Positions 22,806-28,686 of a stretch of DNA of 33,059 nt are shown one piece after another. A program made the translations under genes and the position numbers. The notes beneath the pieces were generated by a model, which saw only the letters and a list, made by a program, of their open reading frames with translations, was not told where the DNA came from and did not search any database. Source of the DNA: CAZNUP01 sp964609775 (GTDB taxonomy: Bacteria; Patescibacteriota; Microgenomatia; JAMCZE01); NCBI GenBank assembly GCA_964609775.1, contig CAZSSJ010000012.1, positions 1 to 33,059 on the forward strand, written 5' to 3'. Position 1 is the first letter of the stretch; the number at the start of each line of letters is the position of its first letter.

Positions 22806-23147
22806 ATGTACTCATACCTTTTGCTCGGCACTATCTTCGGCTTTTCCTTTGTCACTATTCTGATCTTGTTTCACCATAAAACCATTGTTAAACATCTAAA
22901 ACTGTTAGCGCTCATAAATCTCCTTGGTCTCATCTACTGGTACTTTGCCGACTACATCGGCTACACCATGAAATTCTGGGACGTTTCCCGCAGCAAATCC
23001 ATTGGGTTCTGGATAGGTCCCGTCCCCATTGAAGACATCACTTTCGGCCTCGTCGGCACTTTTGTTGTCCCGACAGTGGTCATCCTCATGAAAGACGCCT
23101 ACTCCCAAGGCAAAACCATCCGCCAGATCCTGTTCAAAAAAGAGTAA
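22806..23147 (+). CDS. Lycopene cyclase-like subunit 2 (CrtYd/CrtYf-like)
   Basis: 113 residues with three membrane helices and the motif G-P-V-P-I-E-D-I-T-F, the second-subunit version of the PIE[ED] signature. A preceding segment, YIGYTMKFWDVSRSKSIGFW, resembles the conserved D-x-W-stretch of carotenoid cyclases. With the previous gene it would form a heterodimer. It begins 5 nt after that gene's stop, straight after a repeat unit and without a ribosome-binding site. It closes the isoprenoid operon. Confidence 0.78.
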   Translation: MYSYLLLGTIFGFSFVTILILFHHKTIVKHLKLLALINLLGLIYWYFADYIGYTMKFWDVSRSKSIGFWIGPVPIEDITFGLVGTFVVPTVVILMKDAYSQGKTIRQILFKKE

Positions 23148-23162
23148 TTCGAAAGCCTTAAG

Positions 23163-23191
23163 TTGTTTAAGGTTCCTAAGTCACTTAAAAT
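23163..23191 (+). promoter_or_regulatory. Promoter of def-pyrD-fmt, leaderless type
   Basis: TTGTTT (23163-23168), 17 bp and TAAAAT (23186-23191). Only six bases separate the -10 from the ATG at 23198, so the transcript should start at the codon. Confidence 0.55.
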
Positions 23192-23197
23192 AGAGCC

Positions 23198-23746
23198 ATG
23201 AACATTGTCCAATCTCCGGCCGAAATCCTCCGAACCCCAGCCGTCGCCGTTAACTTTTCCGGCCCTAAACTCCAAAAAATTATCATCGACATGACCGAAA
23301 CCCTCAGAGCTCAGAAAGACCCGCCGGGTGTCGGCCTGGCCGCTAATCAGGTTGGTCTTCCCTATCGCCTCTTCCTCGCCCGCTTCTCGACCAAAAAAGA
23401 CGAGCCGGTGCACGTGTTCATTAACCCGGAAATCCTCGACCACAGCGCCGAACTTCAGCCCTCACCTGACGACAAAAAACCCCAGCTGGAGGGCTGTCTC
23501 AGCCGCCCGAACTACTATGGCCTCGTCCAGCGCTGGCAATGGGTCAGATTGAAATATTTAAATAAAAATTTAAAATTGAAAATTGAAAATTTCCGCGGTT
23601 TCCCTGCCGTCGTCGTCCAACACGAAATGGACCACCTAAGTGGTAAAATTTTCATTGAGCGCATTCTCGAACAGGGTGGCAAGCTCTACAAACTCACTGG
23701 CAAGGACAAAAAAGGTAAAGACATTTGGCAAGAGGTGGAAATTTAA
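23198..23746 (+). CDS. def: Peptide deformylase
   Basis: Removes the formyl group from nascent N-formylmethionine. 182 residues with motif 1 GVGLAANQ (44-51), motif 2 EGCLS with the metal ligand C100, and motif 3 H142-E-M-D-H146. All metal and catalytic residues are present. A lysine/asparagine-rich insertion, KNLKLKIENF (about 123-132), in the strand before motif 3 is encoded by three AAAATTN 7-bp units. The gene pairs functionally with fmt two genes downstream, which adds the formyl group. Confidence 0.96.
   Translation: MNIVQSPAEILRTPAVAVNFSGPKLQKIIIDMTETLRAQKDPPGVGLAANQVGLPYRLFLARFSTKKDEPVHVFINPEILDHSAELQPSPDDKKPQLEGCLSRPNYYGLVQRWQWVRLKYLNKNLKLKIENFRGFPAVVVQHEMDHLSGKIFIERILEQGGKLYKLTGKDKKGKDIWQEVEI
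23572..23592. repeat. 7-bp tandem repeat inside def (AAAATTG)
   Basis: AAAATTG, AAAATTG, AAAATTT. Exactly 21 nt, giving an in-frame heptapeptide. Confidence 0.7.
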
Positions 23747-23751
23747 CCCCC

Positions 23752-24867
23752 ATGGATCATCTCGATCTCATCGCTCTTGGCTATCAGTACGTTCTCAAAC
23801 CGGCCCTCTTTCGCCTTGACGCTGAAGCCGTGCACGAAAATACCCTGTCTCTAGCCCAAGCGCTTTCCCAATCCACCCTGACTCGGAACCTCTCCCCCCT
23901 CTTCATCCCCGCTTCTTCCCCCCGCATCGCCCAAACAATCGCGGGCATCCATTTTCCATTCCCCCTGGGTCTGGCTGCCGGCTTTGACTACATGGCCAAA
24001 CTCACCCAAACCCTGCCCTTATTCGGCTTCGGCTTCCACACCATCGGCACCATCACTAACCTGCCCTACAAAGGCAATGCCAGGCCGCGCCTTGGCCGTT
24101 TGCCCAATTCCCAAGCCTTGATGGTCAACAAAGGCTTCAAAAACCTTGGCGCCAAGAAAACTGTCGCCAAACTCGCCGCCCTTTCTTTCCCCATCCCCAT
24201 CGGCATAAGCATTGGCCGAACGAATCTGCCCCAAATTGACACGCTCGACAAAGCCATCAACGACATTGTCGCTTCTTTCAAAATATTCGAAGCCAAATCC
24301 CTCAAGCATTCCTATTATGAATTGAACATCAGTTGTCCCAATCTTTATGGCAATGTCACCTTCTATGAGCCCAAAAATTTACAAAAATTAATTCGAGCAG
24401 TAAAAAGCCTTAAAACCCAAAGACCAATCTTTGTCAAAATGCCCATCACCAAAACCGACGACGAAATCCTCCGCTTCCTCCAGATCATTGTTGCCGAAAA
24501 ACTAACCGGCGTCATCTTTGGCAACCTCCAAACCAATCGTCTGGATCCCTCTCTCGACCAAACTGAAGTAAATCATTTCGCCAGGGGCAATTTCAGCGGC
24601 AAGCCGACCGAAAAACGCTCCAACGAACTCATTTCTCTGGCCCATCAAAAATACGGTCGCCAGCTCATCATCATCGGCTGCGGCGGCGTTTTTACAGCCT
24701 ACGACGCCTACAAAAAAATCCGCCTCGGCGCTTCCCTCGTCCAGCTCATCACTGGTCTCGTCTTCCAAGGCCCCCAGCTCGTCGCCCAAATCAACCGTGA
24801 CTTGGTGAAACTTCTCGATGTCAACCATTACCACCAGATATCCGAAGCAATTGGTAAAAAATGCTAA
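23752..24867 (+). CDS. pyrD: Dihydroorotate dehydrogenase (class 2-like)
   Basis: Flavoenzyme of de novo pyrimidine synthesis. 371 residues from the ATG at 23752, 5 nt after def. It carries the N-terminal helical extension typical of the membrane-associated quinone-dependent class (FRLDAEAVHENTLSLAQAL), PFPLGLAAGFDYMAKL, the FMN-binding GFHTIGTITNLPYKGNARPR and NKGFKNLG blocks, the catalytic-region NISCPNLYGN, VKMPITK and a C-terminal GCGGVFTAYDAYKKIRLGAS. Class 2 enzymes pass electrons to quinone; no quinone pathway is visible in this window. It overlaps fmt by 7 nt. Confidence 0.93.
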   Translation: MDHLDLIALGYQYVLKPALFRLDAEAVHENTLSLAQALSQSTLTRNLSPLFIPASSPRIAQTIAGIHFPFPLGLAAGFDYMAKLTQTLPLFGFGFHTIGTITNLPYKGNARPRLGRLPNSQALMVNKGFKNLGAKKTVAKLAALSFPIPIGISIGRTNLPQIDTLDKAINDIVASFKIFEAKSLKHSYYELNISCPNLYGNVTFYEPKNLQKLIRAVKSLKTQRPIFVKMPITKTDDEILRFLQIIVAEKLTGVIFGNLQTNRLDPSLDQTEVNHFARGNFSGKPTEKRSNELISLAHQKYGRQLIIIGCGGVFTAYDAYKKIRLGASLVQLITGLVFQGPQLVAQINRDLVKLLDVNHYHQISEAIGKKC

Positions 24868-25835
24868 ATAACGTTGTCTTTTTCGGCACTTCTGACTATT
24901 GTCTGCCCATCCTCGAAAGTTTGCGGCAAAACTTTGACCTCAAACTGGTCGTCACCCGGCCCGACAAACCCGTCGGTCGAAAAAAAGTTTTGACTCCGTC
25001 AGCGACCAAAACCTGGGCTATCGAACACAAAATTTCTGTCATCACTCCCGAAACGCTCAAAAAAGATACCCAAAGTCAAATTGGACTAATTAGTCAAATT
25101 AGACAAATCCATCCTGACTTCGCTGTTGTCTCCGACTTCGGCCTCATCATCCCGGAAGCCATCTTCAACCTCCCCAGGCTCGGCACCCTCAACATCCACT
25201 TCAGCAAACTTCCTGATTTACGCGGGCCTTCCCCGGTCCAATTCACCCTCCTGCGAGGCAACACCAAAGCCTGGGTCACCATCTTCAAACTGGAAAAAAC
25301 TCTCGACACCGGCCCCATTCTCTGGCAAAAGCCATACCCGATCCACCCTGACGACACAACCCAAACCCTCTACCTTCGCCTCTTCCAAGAAACAGCCAGA
25401 ATCCTTCCAGCAATAATTAATGACTATTCACCATCATCCTATCACCCCATCACCCTAAAACCCCAAGACCATTCCCAAGCCACTTTCTGCCGTTTCCTAA
25501 CTAAGGCCGACGGCTTCATCCCCTGGAGACTGTTGCAACAGGCTTTGCAAGCTTTGCAAGCCCACCCCTTGCAAAAGGCGTCAATACAATCTCTCCCCCA
25601 AATCCAACAGGAAGCCCTCCAAACAAAACATCATGGCAAACAAATTTCAAATTTCAAATTTCAAATTTCAAATTTGCTCGATTTCTACCGAGCAATGACC
25701 CCCTGGCCCGGTCTCTGGACCATAAATCCCGAAGGCAAAAGACTGCTCATCCGAAAATGTCATCTGGAAGAAAACAAGCTCATCCTTGACGAAGTCCAAT
25801 TCGAGGGCAAAAAGCCACAAAAGGTGCTACAGTAA
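24861..25835 (+). CDS. fmt: Methionyl-tRNA formyltransferase
   Basis: Formylates initiator Met-tRNA using 10-formyl-tetrahydrofolate. 324 residues: N-terminal Rossmann-like domain (VVFFGTSDYCLPILESL), the catalytic N111-x-H113 in NIHFSKLPDLRGPSPVQ, and D149 in LDTGPIL, followed by a C-terminal beta-barrel domain (AMTPWPGLWT). Two foreign-looking peptides occur in the linker or C-terminal half: QQALQALQA from a 9-bp repeat and QISNFKFQISN from a 7-bp repeat. Another 9-bp repeat encodes GLISQIRQI. It depends on folate, linking it to the folA/thyA island at the left end. Confidence 0.95.
   Translation: MLNNVVFFGTSDYCLPILESLRQNFDLKLVVTRPDKPVGRKKVLTPSATKTWAIEHKISVITPETLKKDTQSQIGLISQIRQIHPDFAVVSDFGLIIPEAIFNLPRLGTLNIHFSKLPDLRGPSPVQFTLLRGNTKAWVTIFKLEKTLDTGPILWQKPYPIHPDDTTQTLYLRLFQETARILPAIINDYSPSSYHPITLKPQDHSQATFCRFLTKADGFIPWRLLQQALQALQAHPLQKASIQSLPQIQQEALQTKHHGKQISNFKFQISNLLDFYRAMTPWPGLWTINPEGKRLLIRKCHLEENKLILDEVQFEGKKPQKVLQ
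25080..25106. repeat. 9-bp tandem repeat inside fmt (ATTNGNCNA)
   Basis: ATTGGACTA, ATTAGTCAA, ATTAGACAA. Encodes IGLISQIRQI. Confidence 0.6.
25532..25559. repeat. 9-bp tandem repeat inside fmt (GCTTTGCAA)
   Basis: Two exact units of GCTTTGCAA at 25542-25559 preceded by a diverged GTTGCAACA. Encodes QQALQALQA. Confidence 0.65.
25641..25675. repeat. 7-bp tandem repeat inside fmt (CAAATTT x5)
   Basis: Five perfect units of CAAATTT. Encodes QISNFKFQISN; the frame is kept because 21 nt is one heptapeptide. Confidence 0.92.
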
Positions 25836-25864
25836 AATTGTGATCGACAAAACCCTCGCCCGCC

Positions 25865-25881
25865 TTCTCACTAAGTGAGAA
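25865..25881. terminator. Hairpin between convergent fmt and small membrane protein genes
   Basis: TTCTCAC-taa-GTGAGAA, a perfect 7-bp stem with a 3-nt loop. It lies in the 63-nt convergent interval without a T-run, so terminator function is only possible. A 12-codon open frame starting at the GTG at 25841 (MIDKTLARLLTK) may be a gene remnant. Confidence 0.35.
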
Positions 25882-25898
25882 CTATCATCAGCAAATAA

Positions 25899-26108
25899 TT
25901 AACCAAACACTCTCAAAAACCCGTACACACCCATCCCAGCAAGAACTCCAAACCCTATACCAAATTCGGGTCTTCCGGAAACAACACCAGCACAGAGGAC
26001 GACCAACCCTGCCACCACAGCCAAGCATCCCTTCAATCTATCTTCATGATTAAATCTCGCTAAATCCCTATCCTCACTGGGATTATAAGAAGAAACCGAT
26101 TCGTTCAC
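25899..26108 (-). CDS. Small membrane protein, unknown function
   Basis: 69 residues: a charged N-terminus (MNESVSSYNPSEDRDLARF) followed by two hydrophobic helices (LKGCLAVVAGLVVLCAGVV and FGIGFGVLAGMGVYGF) with a short polar turn. No family recognised. The GTG start at 26108 lies 6 nt after a consensus -10, which supports it as a real leaderless gene. It follows rpmB on the same strand but has its own promoter. Confidence 0.6.
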   Translation of the reverse strand: MNESVSSYNPSEDRDLARFNHEDRLKGCLAVVAGLVVLCAGVVSGRPEFGIGFGVLAGMGVYGFLRVFG

Positions 26109-26114
26109 ATTAAA

Positions 26115-26143
26115 ATTCTAGACGAAATCTCGAAGATTGTTAA
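26115..26143 (-). promoter_or_regulatory. Promoter of the small membrane protein gene, leaderless type
   Basis: Minus strand TTAACA (26143-26138), 17 bp and TAGAAT (26120-26115), then 6 nt to the GTG. The -35 overlaps the rpmB stop codon. Confidence 0.6.
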
Positions 26144-26370
26144 GCCGCAACCGAAACCCTCGGAGAATATTTCACGCCATATCTGGCGATGCACGAAGCA
26201 CACGCTCGAACATTCCTGACCACTCCATCAATTAAAACCCTTCCCTTATGTAAATTTGGCAGGAAAATCCGCCGGGTCTTTGTTGCCCGCTTTTCCCACT
26301 GCCCGGAATGAGTATGCCGGACATTGTGGCCATATTGCACTCCCTTGCCGCAGATGTCACAAACTGTCAT
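26140..26370 (-). CDS. rpmB: 50S ribosomal protein L28
   Basis: 76 residues with the L28 fold signature: C-D-I-C-G-K-G near the start, GHNVRHTHSGQWEKRATKTRR cut here to its key parts H-N-V-R-H and K-R-A-T-K-T-R-R, then NLHKGRV and a C-terminal C-A-S-C. The two CxxC pairs (C4/C7 and near 57/60) indicate a zinc-binding form. It starts at ATG 26370, about 6 nt from its predicted transcript start, and is divergent from the site-2 protease gene. Confidence 0.93.
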   Translation of the reverse strand: MTVCDICGKGVQYGHNVRHTHSGQWEKRATKTRRIFLPNLHKGRVLIDGVVRNVRACASCIARYGVKYSPRVSVAA

Positions 26371-26371
26371 A

Positions 26372-26388
26372 TGCTAAAATGAATTCTA
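26372..26388. promoter_or_regulatory. Divergent overlapping promoters of rpmB and the site-2 protease
   Basis: Plus strand: extended -10 TGcTAAAAT (26372-26380), start about 26387, ATG at 26391. Minus strand: extended -10 TGaTAGAAT with TAGAAT at 26388-26383, start about 26376, ATG at 26370. Neither has a good -35; both have leaders of 4-6 nt. Confidence 0.5.
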
Positions 26389-26390
26389 TC

Positions 26391-27044
26391 ATGCCAAACC
26401 CCGAACTGACAAGCACGGCCGTCGAAATCCTGATCTTCGGGGTTCTAATTTATTCTGTCATCCTCCACGAAATCGCCCACGGCTTCGTCGCTGACAAGCT
26501 CGGCGACCCGACGGCCCGCCTGGCCAAGCGCCTCACCCTGAACCCTTTGCCCCACATCGATCTGATCTACACCATCCTTCTTCCTCTCTTTCTCTATCTC
26601 TCCAATGCCGGCATCATCTTTGGCGCCGCCAAACCCGTCCCTGTTGACCCATTCAATTTTAAAGAACCCAAAAAAGATTCCGCCCTCGTCGCCCTCGCCG
26701 GCCCGGCCACCAATTTAACAATCGCCGTCTTTCTCTCTCTCCTCCTTCGGGCCAGTGACTTGTTCATCATGAGTAATGCTCTGAAGCAGGCCGTTGACCT
26801 CCTCGCCACCCAGGGCATTTTCTTAAACGTCATGCTTGCTGTCTTTAATTTAATCCCCATCCCTCCGCTTGACGGCTCCAAAGTCCTCGCCGGTGTCCTC
26901 TCTGACGAACTGGCCAGCGAAATCTACAAACTTGAGAGGTTCGGTTTTTTAATCATCTTTGCCATCCTCATCTTCTTTCCCAGTCTCATTTTTGGCCTCA
27001 TGCGCCCGATCATTTTCCAGATCACCTCTCTCCTCCTCCGCTAG
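26391..27044 (+). CDS. Site-2 protease family membrane metalloprotease (M50)
   Basis: 217 residues with about five to six membrane helices. The zinc motif H26-E27-x2-H30 lies in the first helix region (SVILHEIAHGF). The distal aspartate is in P-P-L-D-G-S-K-V-L, the usual third ligand. Short, PDZ-less M50 proteins of this type cleave substrates within the membrane; the substrate is unknown. An ATG at 26379 would add four residues, but the promoter position favours 26391. Confidence 0.92.
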   Translation: MPNPELTSTAVEILIFGVLIYSVILHEIAHGFVADKLGDPTARLAKRLTLNPLPHIDLIYTILLPLFLYLSNAGIIFGAAKPVPVDPFNFKEPKKDSALVALAGPATNLTIAVFLSLLLRASDLFIMSNALKQAVDLLATQGIFLNVMLAVFNLIPIPPLDGSKVLAGVLSDELASEIYKLERFGFLIIFAILIFFPSLIFGLMRPIIFQITSLLLR

Positions 27045-27070
27045 TCTTTGACACGATAGGATATAATTAT

Positions 27071-27206
27071 TTCAGAGTTCCCTGATAGATTCGGGTTGAA
27101 GGAAGTCATTTTCCTCGCTAGCGTTCTATTTTAAAGGGAAATAAGGCGGATAAGGTCTTTTGGCTATGGAATTCCTAAGGTCACAAGCCTCCCGACCCAC
27201 TTTTTT
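27071..27206 (+). ncRNA. Candidate structured non-coding RNA (possibly 6S-like)
   Basis: An approximately 135-nt region after a TATAAT (27062-27067). Distant ends pair as GGGTTG (27093-27098) with CGACCC (27193-27198), closely followed by six T (27201-27206), so the closing stem could also terminate the RNA. Internal helices include GGAA/TTCC, CGCTAGCG and GGCT/AGCC. No protein frame looks real. The layout of a long closing stem, internal bubbles and a T-run is like 6S RNA, but I see no diagnostic sequence. A TTGACA lies only 8 bp upstream of the TATAAT, too close for normal use. Confidence 0.35.
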
Positions 27207-27268
27207 CCGAGGAAACGCTTTCTTTTTGCCCTTCATTTGGGGAACTTCTCGTTGCTAAATCCCGAGCC

Positions 27269-27318
27269 AAGCTTGCCCTGCCTGTCCGCCGTAACTTTAG
27301 TGAAGGCGGAAGCTTGCC
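27269..27318. repeat. Inverted and direct repeats in the intergenic region before the tRNA locus
   Basis: TCCGCC (27285-27290) and GGCGGA (27305-27310) form a stem around 14 nt, flanked by direct repeats AAGCTTGCC at 27269-27277 and 27310-27318. The interval 27207-27390 shows no gene. A TATAAT at 27358-27363 may be the -10 of a short transcript. Confidence 0.5.
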
Positions 27319-27390
27319 GAAGGGTCGAGGGCTCTCGTCTTCTCGCCTCTCCTTTTGTATAATTAGCCTAGGAAATACTGCTTTTTGGAC

Positions 27391-27416
27391 GCAAAGCTTT
27401 GCTTTGCTAGTTTTTT
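27391..27416 (+). terminator. Intrinsic terminator just upstream of the split tRNA
   Basis: GCAAAGC-ttt-GCTTTGC, then tag and six T. It ends one base before the tRNA acceptor stem starts. It would stop transcription from the TATAAT at 27358 after about 45 nt. Confidence 0.7.
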
Positions 27417-27452
27417 CGCCGGGGTAACTCAGTGGTAGAGTAGCTGTTTTGT

Positions 27453-27617
27453 CCCAGAACCTTTCAGTCAAATTTTGATAAAATTTGGCTTGAAAGTTCG
27501 GGATCCCGAAAATTCAAGCCGACTTAGCTCAGTGGTAGAGCAATTGTTTTGTAAACAATAGGTCGTCGGTTCAAGTCCGACAGTCGGCTCAAGAGAGCCG
27601 GCTGAATTCTCTGGGAT
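27453..27617 (+). other. 165-nt structured insertion within tRNA-Thr, carrying a tRNA
   Basis: Ends CCCAGA (27453-27458) and TCTGGG (27610-27615) are perfectly complementary. Inside are a two-part hairpin, CTTTCA + CAAATTTT-gat-AAAATTTG + TGAAAG (27461-27496), a perfect 14-bp palindrome TTCGGGATCCCGAA (27497-27510), and a stem AATTCA/TGAATT (27511-27516 and 27603-27608) that encloses the inner tRNA-Thr. I see no group I intron core and no open frame. Boundaries can shift by one base. Confidence 0.65.
27518..27589 (+). tRNA. tRNA-Thr(UGU), complete, nested in the insertion
   Basis: 72 nt: acceptor GCCGACT/AGTCGGC, D stem GCTC/GAGC, anticodon stem ATTGT/ACAAT with loop TTTGTAA (anticodon UGU), variable AGGTC, T arm GTCGG-TTCAAGT-CCGAC, discriminator T. 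All pairs are Watson-Crick. It has the same anticodon as the interrupted tRNA that contains it. No encoded CCA. Confidence 0.93.
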
Positions 27618-27703
27618 AAACAGCAAGTCGTGGGTTCAAGTCCCACCTTCGGCTCAAAAATTAGAGTGCAGATTTAAGAATTTCTTCTGCAAATTTAAAA
27701 ATT

Positions 27704-28219
27704 ATGACTCTTCTCCAAAACTCGATCGTTTTTTTCATCGTCACTTTAATAAATTTTTTAAGTCTCTTACCACCAGCAATAAAAGGCCCGGCTACTTGGA
27801 AAACTCTCTTCAAAAATCCCGGTTTTCTGCTCGGAGATTTTTTCTTCATTCCCCTCTACGGAGCGTTAATTTTTAACTATTTCCTTGCCACCAAAAGCTC
27901 TTTAATTCTCTCATGGGGTAACATTTCTCTTTACTTGACTGAAGCAACATTCATCATCTTATTAATTTTTTTCATCTTCCATCCGGAGAAAGTCGTTGGC
28001 ATAAAAGTCTTTATTCCCCATATCATTTTTAGCATCGCCGTAATTGTTTCCCTTCTTGCGTCTCTTACGACTGCCATCACCCTACGAAGTTTTAATCAAT
28101 TCTTAATTTTGGCACTAATTTGTCTTTGCCTCCACACAATAATTTCCTGGATCTTCCCTAAAAGATTTGACAATCTCCCCGGCCTCTTTCAAGCGAGAAA
28201 AATCAAGCTCAAAATTTAG
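27704..28219 (+). CDS. Integral membrane protein, unknown function
   Basis: 171 residues, almost entirely five hydrophobic helices (SIVFFIVTLINFLSLLPPAI, LYGALIFNYFLA, ATFIILLIFFIF, IIFSIAVIVSLLASL, FLILALICLCLHTIISWIF) with a basic C-terminus (ARKIKLKI). No catalytic motif stands out and I do not recognise a family. It lies between the tRNA-Thr locus and tRNA-Tyr on the same strand. AT-rich composition and a normal start (ATG 27704) support coding. Confidence 0.65.
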   Translation: MTLLQNSIVFFIVTLINFLSLLPPAIKGPATWKTLFKNPGFLLGDFFFIPLYGALIFNYFLATKSSLILSWGNISLYLTEATFIILLIFFIFHPEKVVGIKVFIPHIIFSIAVIVSLLASLTTAITLRSFNQFLILALICLCLHTIISWIFPKRFDNLPGLFQARKIKLKI

Positions 28220-28225
28220 TATAAT
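28220..28225 (+). promoter_or_regulatory. -10 element upstream of tRNA-Tyr
   Basis: TATAAT (28220-28225), 12 nt before the tRNA, overlapping the end of the preceding gene. No convincing -35. Confidence 0.4.
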
Positions 28226-28237
28226 ATTTAAGCCCTA

Positions 28238-28322
28238 GCTGAGGTGGTAGAGTGGACAAATACACCAGACTGTAAATCTGGCGCTCGAAAGGGCTACCCT
28301 GGTTCGAATCCAGGCCTCAGCA
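28238..28322 (+). tRNA. tRNA-Tyr(GUA)
   Basis: Acceptor GCTGAGG/CCTCAGC, anticodon stem CCAGA/TCTGG with loop CTGTAAA (anticodon GUA), a long class II variable arm typical of bacterial tRNA-Tyr, T arm CCTGG-TTCGAAT-CCAGG, discriminator A. CCA is not encoded. Confidence 0.92.
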
Positions 28323-28323
28323 C

Positions 28324-28398
28324 ACTCGACAAGCTCAGTGCTTTAGCCTTGAGATTGGCAAATCTGAAGTCTGGATGAGAAGTTTACCCTGAGCGAAG
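28324..28398. repeat. Interspersed repeat fragments after tRNA-Tyr
   Basis: CTCGACAAGCTCAGTG (28325-28340) and CCCTGAGCGAAG (28387-28398) share the complementary core AGCTCAG/CTGAGC and bracket an otherwise gene-free 80-nt interval. The motifs resemble interspersed repeats I recall from this lineage. Confidence 0.4.
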
Positions 28399-28402
28399 TT
28401 CC

Positions 28403-28684
28403 ATGGCCAAACCAGACATACCCCTACTAGTCCCGTGTCCGTTTGCAACTATCATTCACAGGCAAATAATTGAATGCCATTGTCCCTTAGTCCCTAAAAT
28501 TGCAGAAATAATGGCAGAATTCGAATTCCATCACCACTGGGAACCCGGCCACGCCGCTGAAGTTCTCACCTACGCGTCACCTGACAAAAAACGGGAGGCC
28601 CTGTTAGTCTTAGCTCAATTACTCGGGATGGACACTCTCAACTGTCCACAACTTAATGTAATTGGCAATCCCCTTGTCCAATGA
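28403..28684 (+). CDS. Small hypothetical protein
   Basis: 93 residues, not recognised. It has a cysteine/histidine-rich first half (VPCPFATIIHRQIIECHCP, then FEFHHHWEPGHAAEV) that might bind metal, and a helical second half (KREALLVLAQLLGM). The start ATG 28403 follows directly after a repeat fragment. Convergent with the MGMT gene, 2 nt apart. Probably real by composition, but a short frame of this kind could be spurious. Confidence 0.5.
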   Translation: MAKPDIPLLVPCPFATIIHRQIIECHCPLVPKIAEIMAEFEFHHHWEPGHAAEVLTYASPDKKREALLVLAQLLGMDTLNCPQLNVIGNPLVQ

Positions 28685-28686
28685 AA

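Larger units (their letters stand above)
27418..27654 (+). tRNA. tRNA-Thr(UGU) interrupted in the anticodon loop by a 165-nt insertion
   Basis: The 5' half (27418-27452) gives acceptor GCCGGGG, D arm ACTC-AGTGGTA-GAGT, anticodon strand GCTGT and loop bases TTTGT. The 3' half (27618-27654) gives AA, ACAGC, variable AAGTC, T arm GTGGG-TTCAAGT-CCCAC, acceptor CTTCGGC and discriminator T. Joined, all four stems pair (the acceptor with two G-U), and the loop TTTGTAA carries anticodon UGU. The break is after position 36. Whether the insertion is removed is unknown. It contains a complete second tRNA-Thr. No CCA is encoded. Confidence 0.75.

Noticed and set aside
25841..25879. 12-codon frame starting MIDKTLARLL after fmt
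   Set aside because: Too short to support. It could be a remnant of a lost gene start; mentioned only with the hairpin there.
27181..27471. Minus-strand 96-residue frame between the site-2 protease and the tRNAs
   Set aside because: It runs through tRNA sequence, a terminator hairpin and inverted repeats and has no protein-like pattern; a repeat-derived frame.
27453..27617. Group I intron in the tRNA anticodon loop
   Set aside because: After removing the inner tRNA fewer than 100 nt remain. No conserved P7 core is visible, and the intron would not end in the expected G if the loop is to read UGU.
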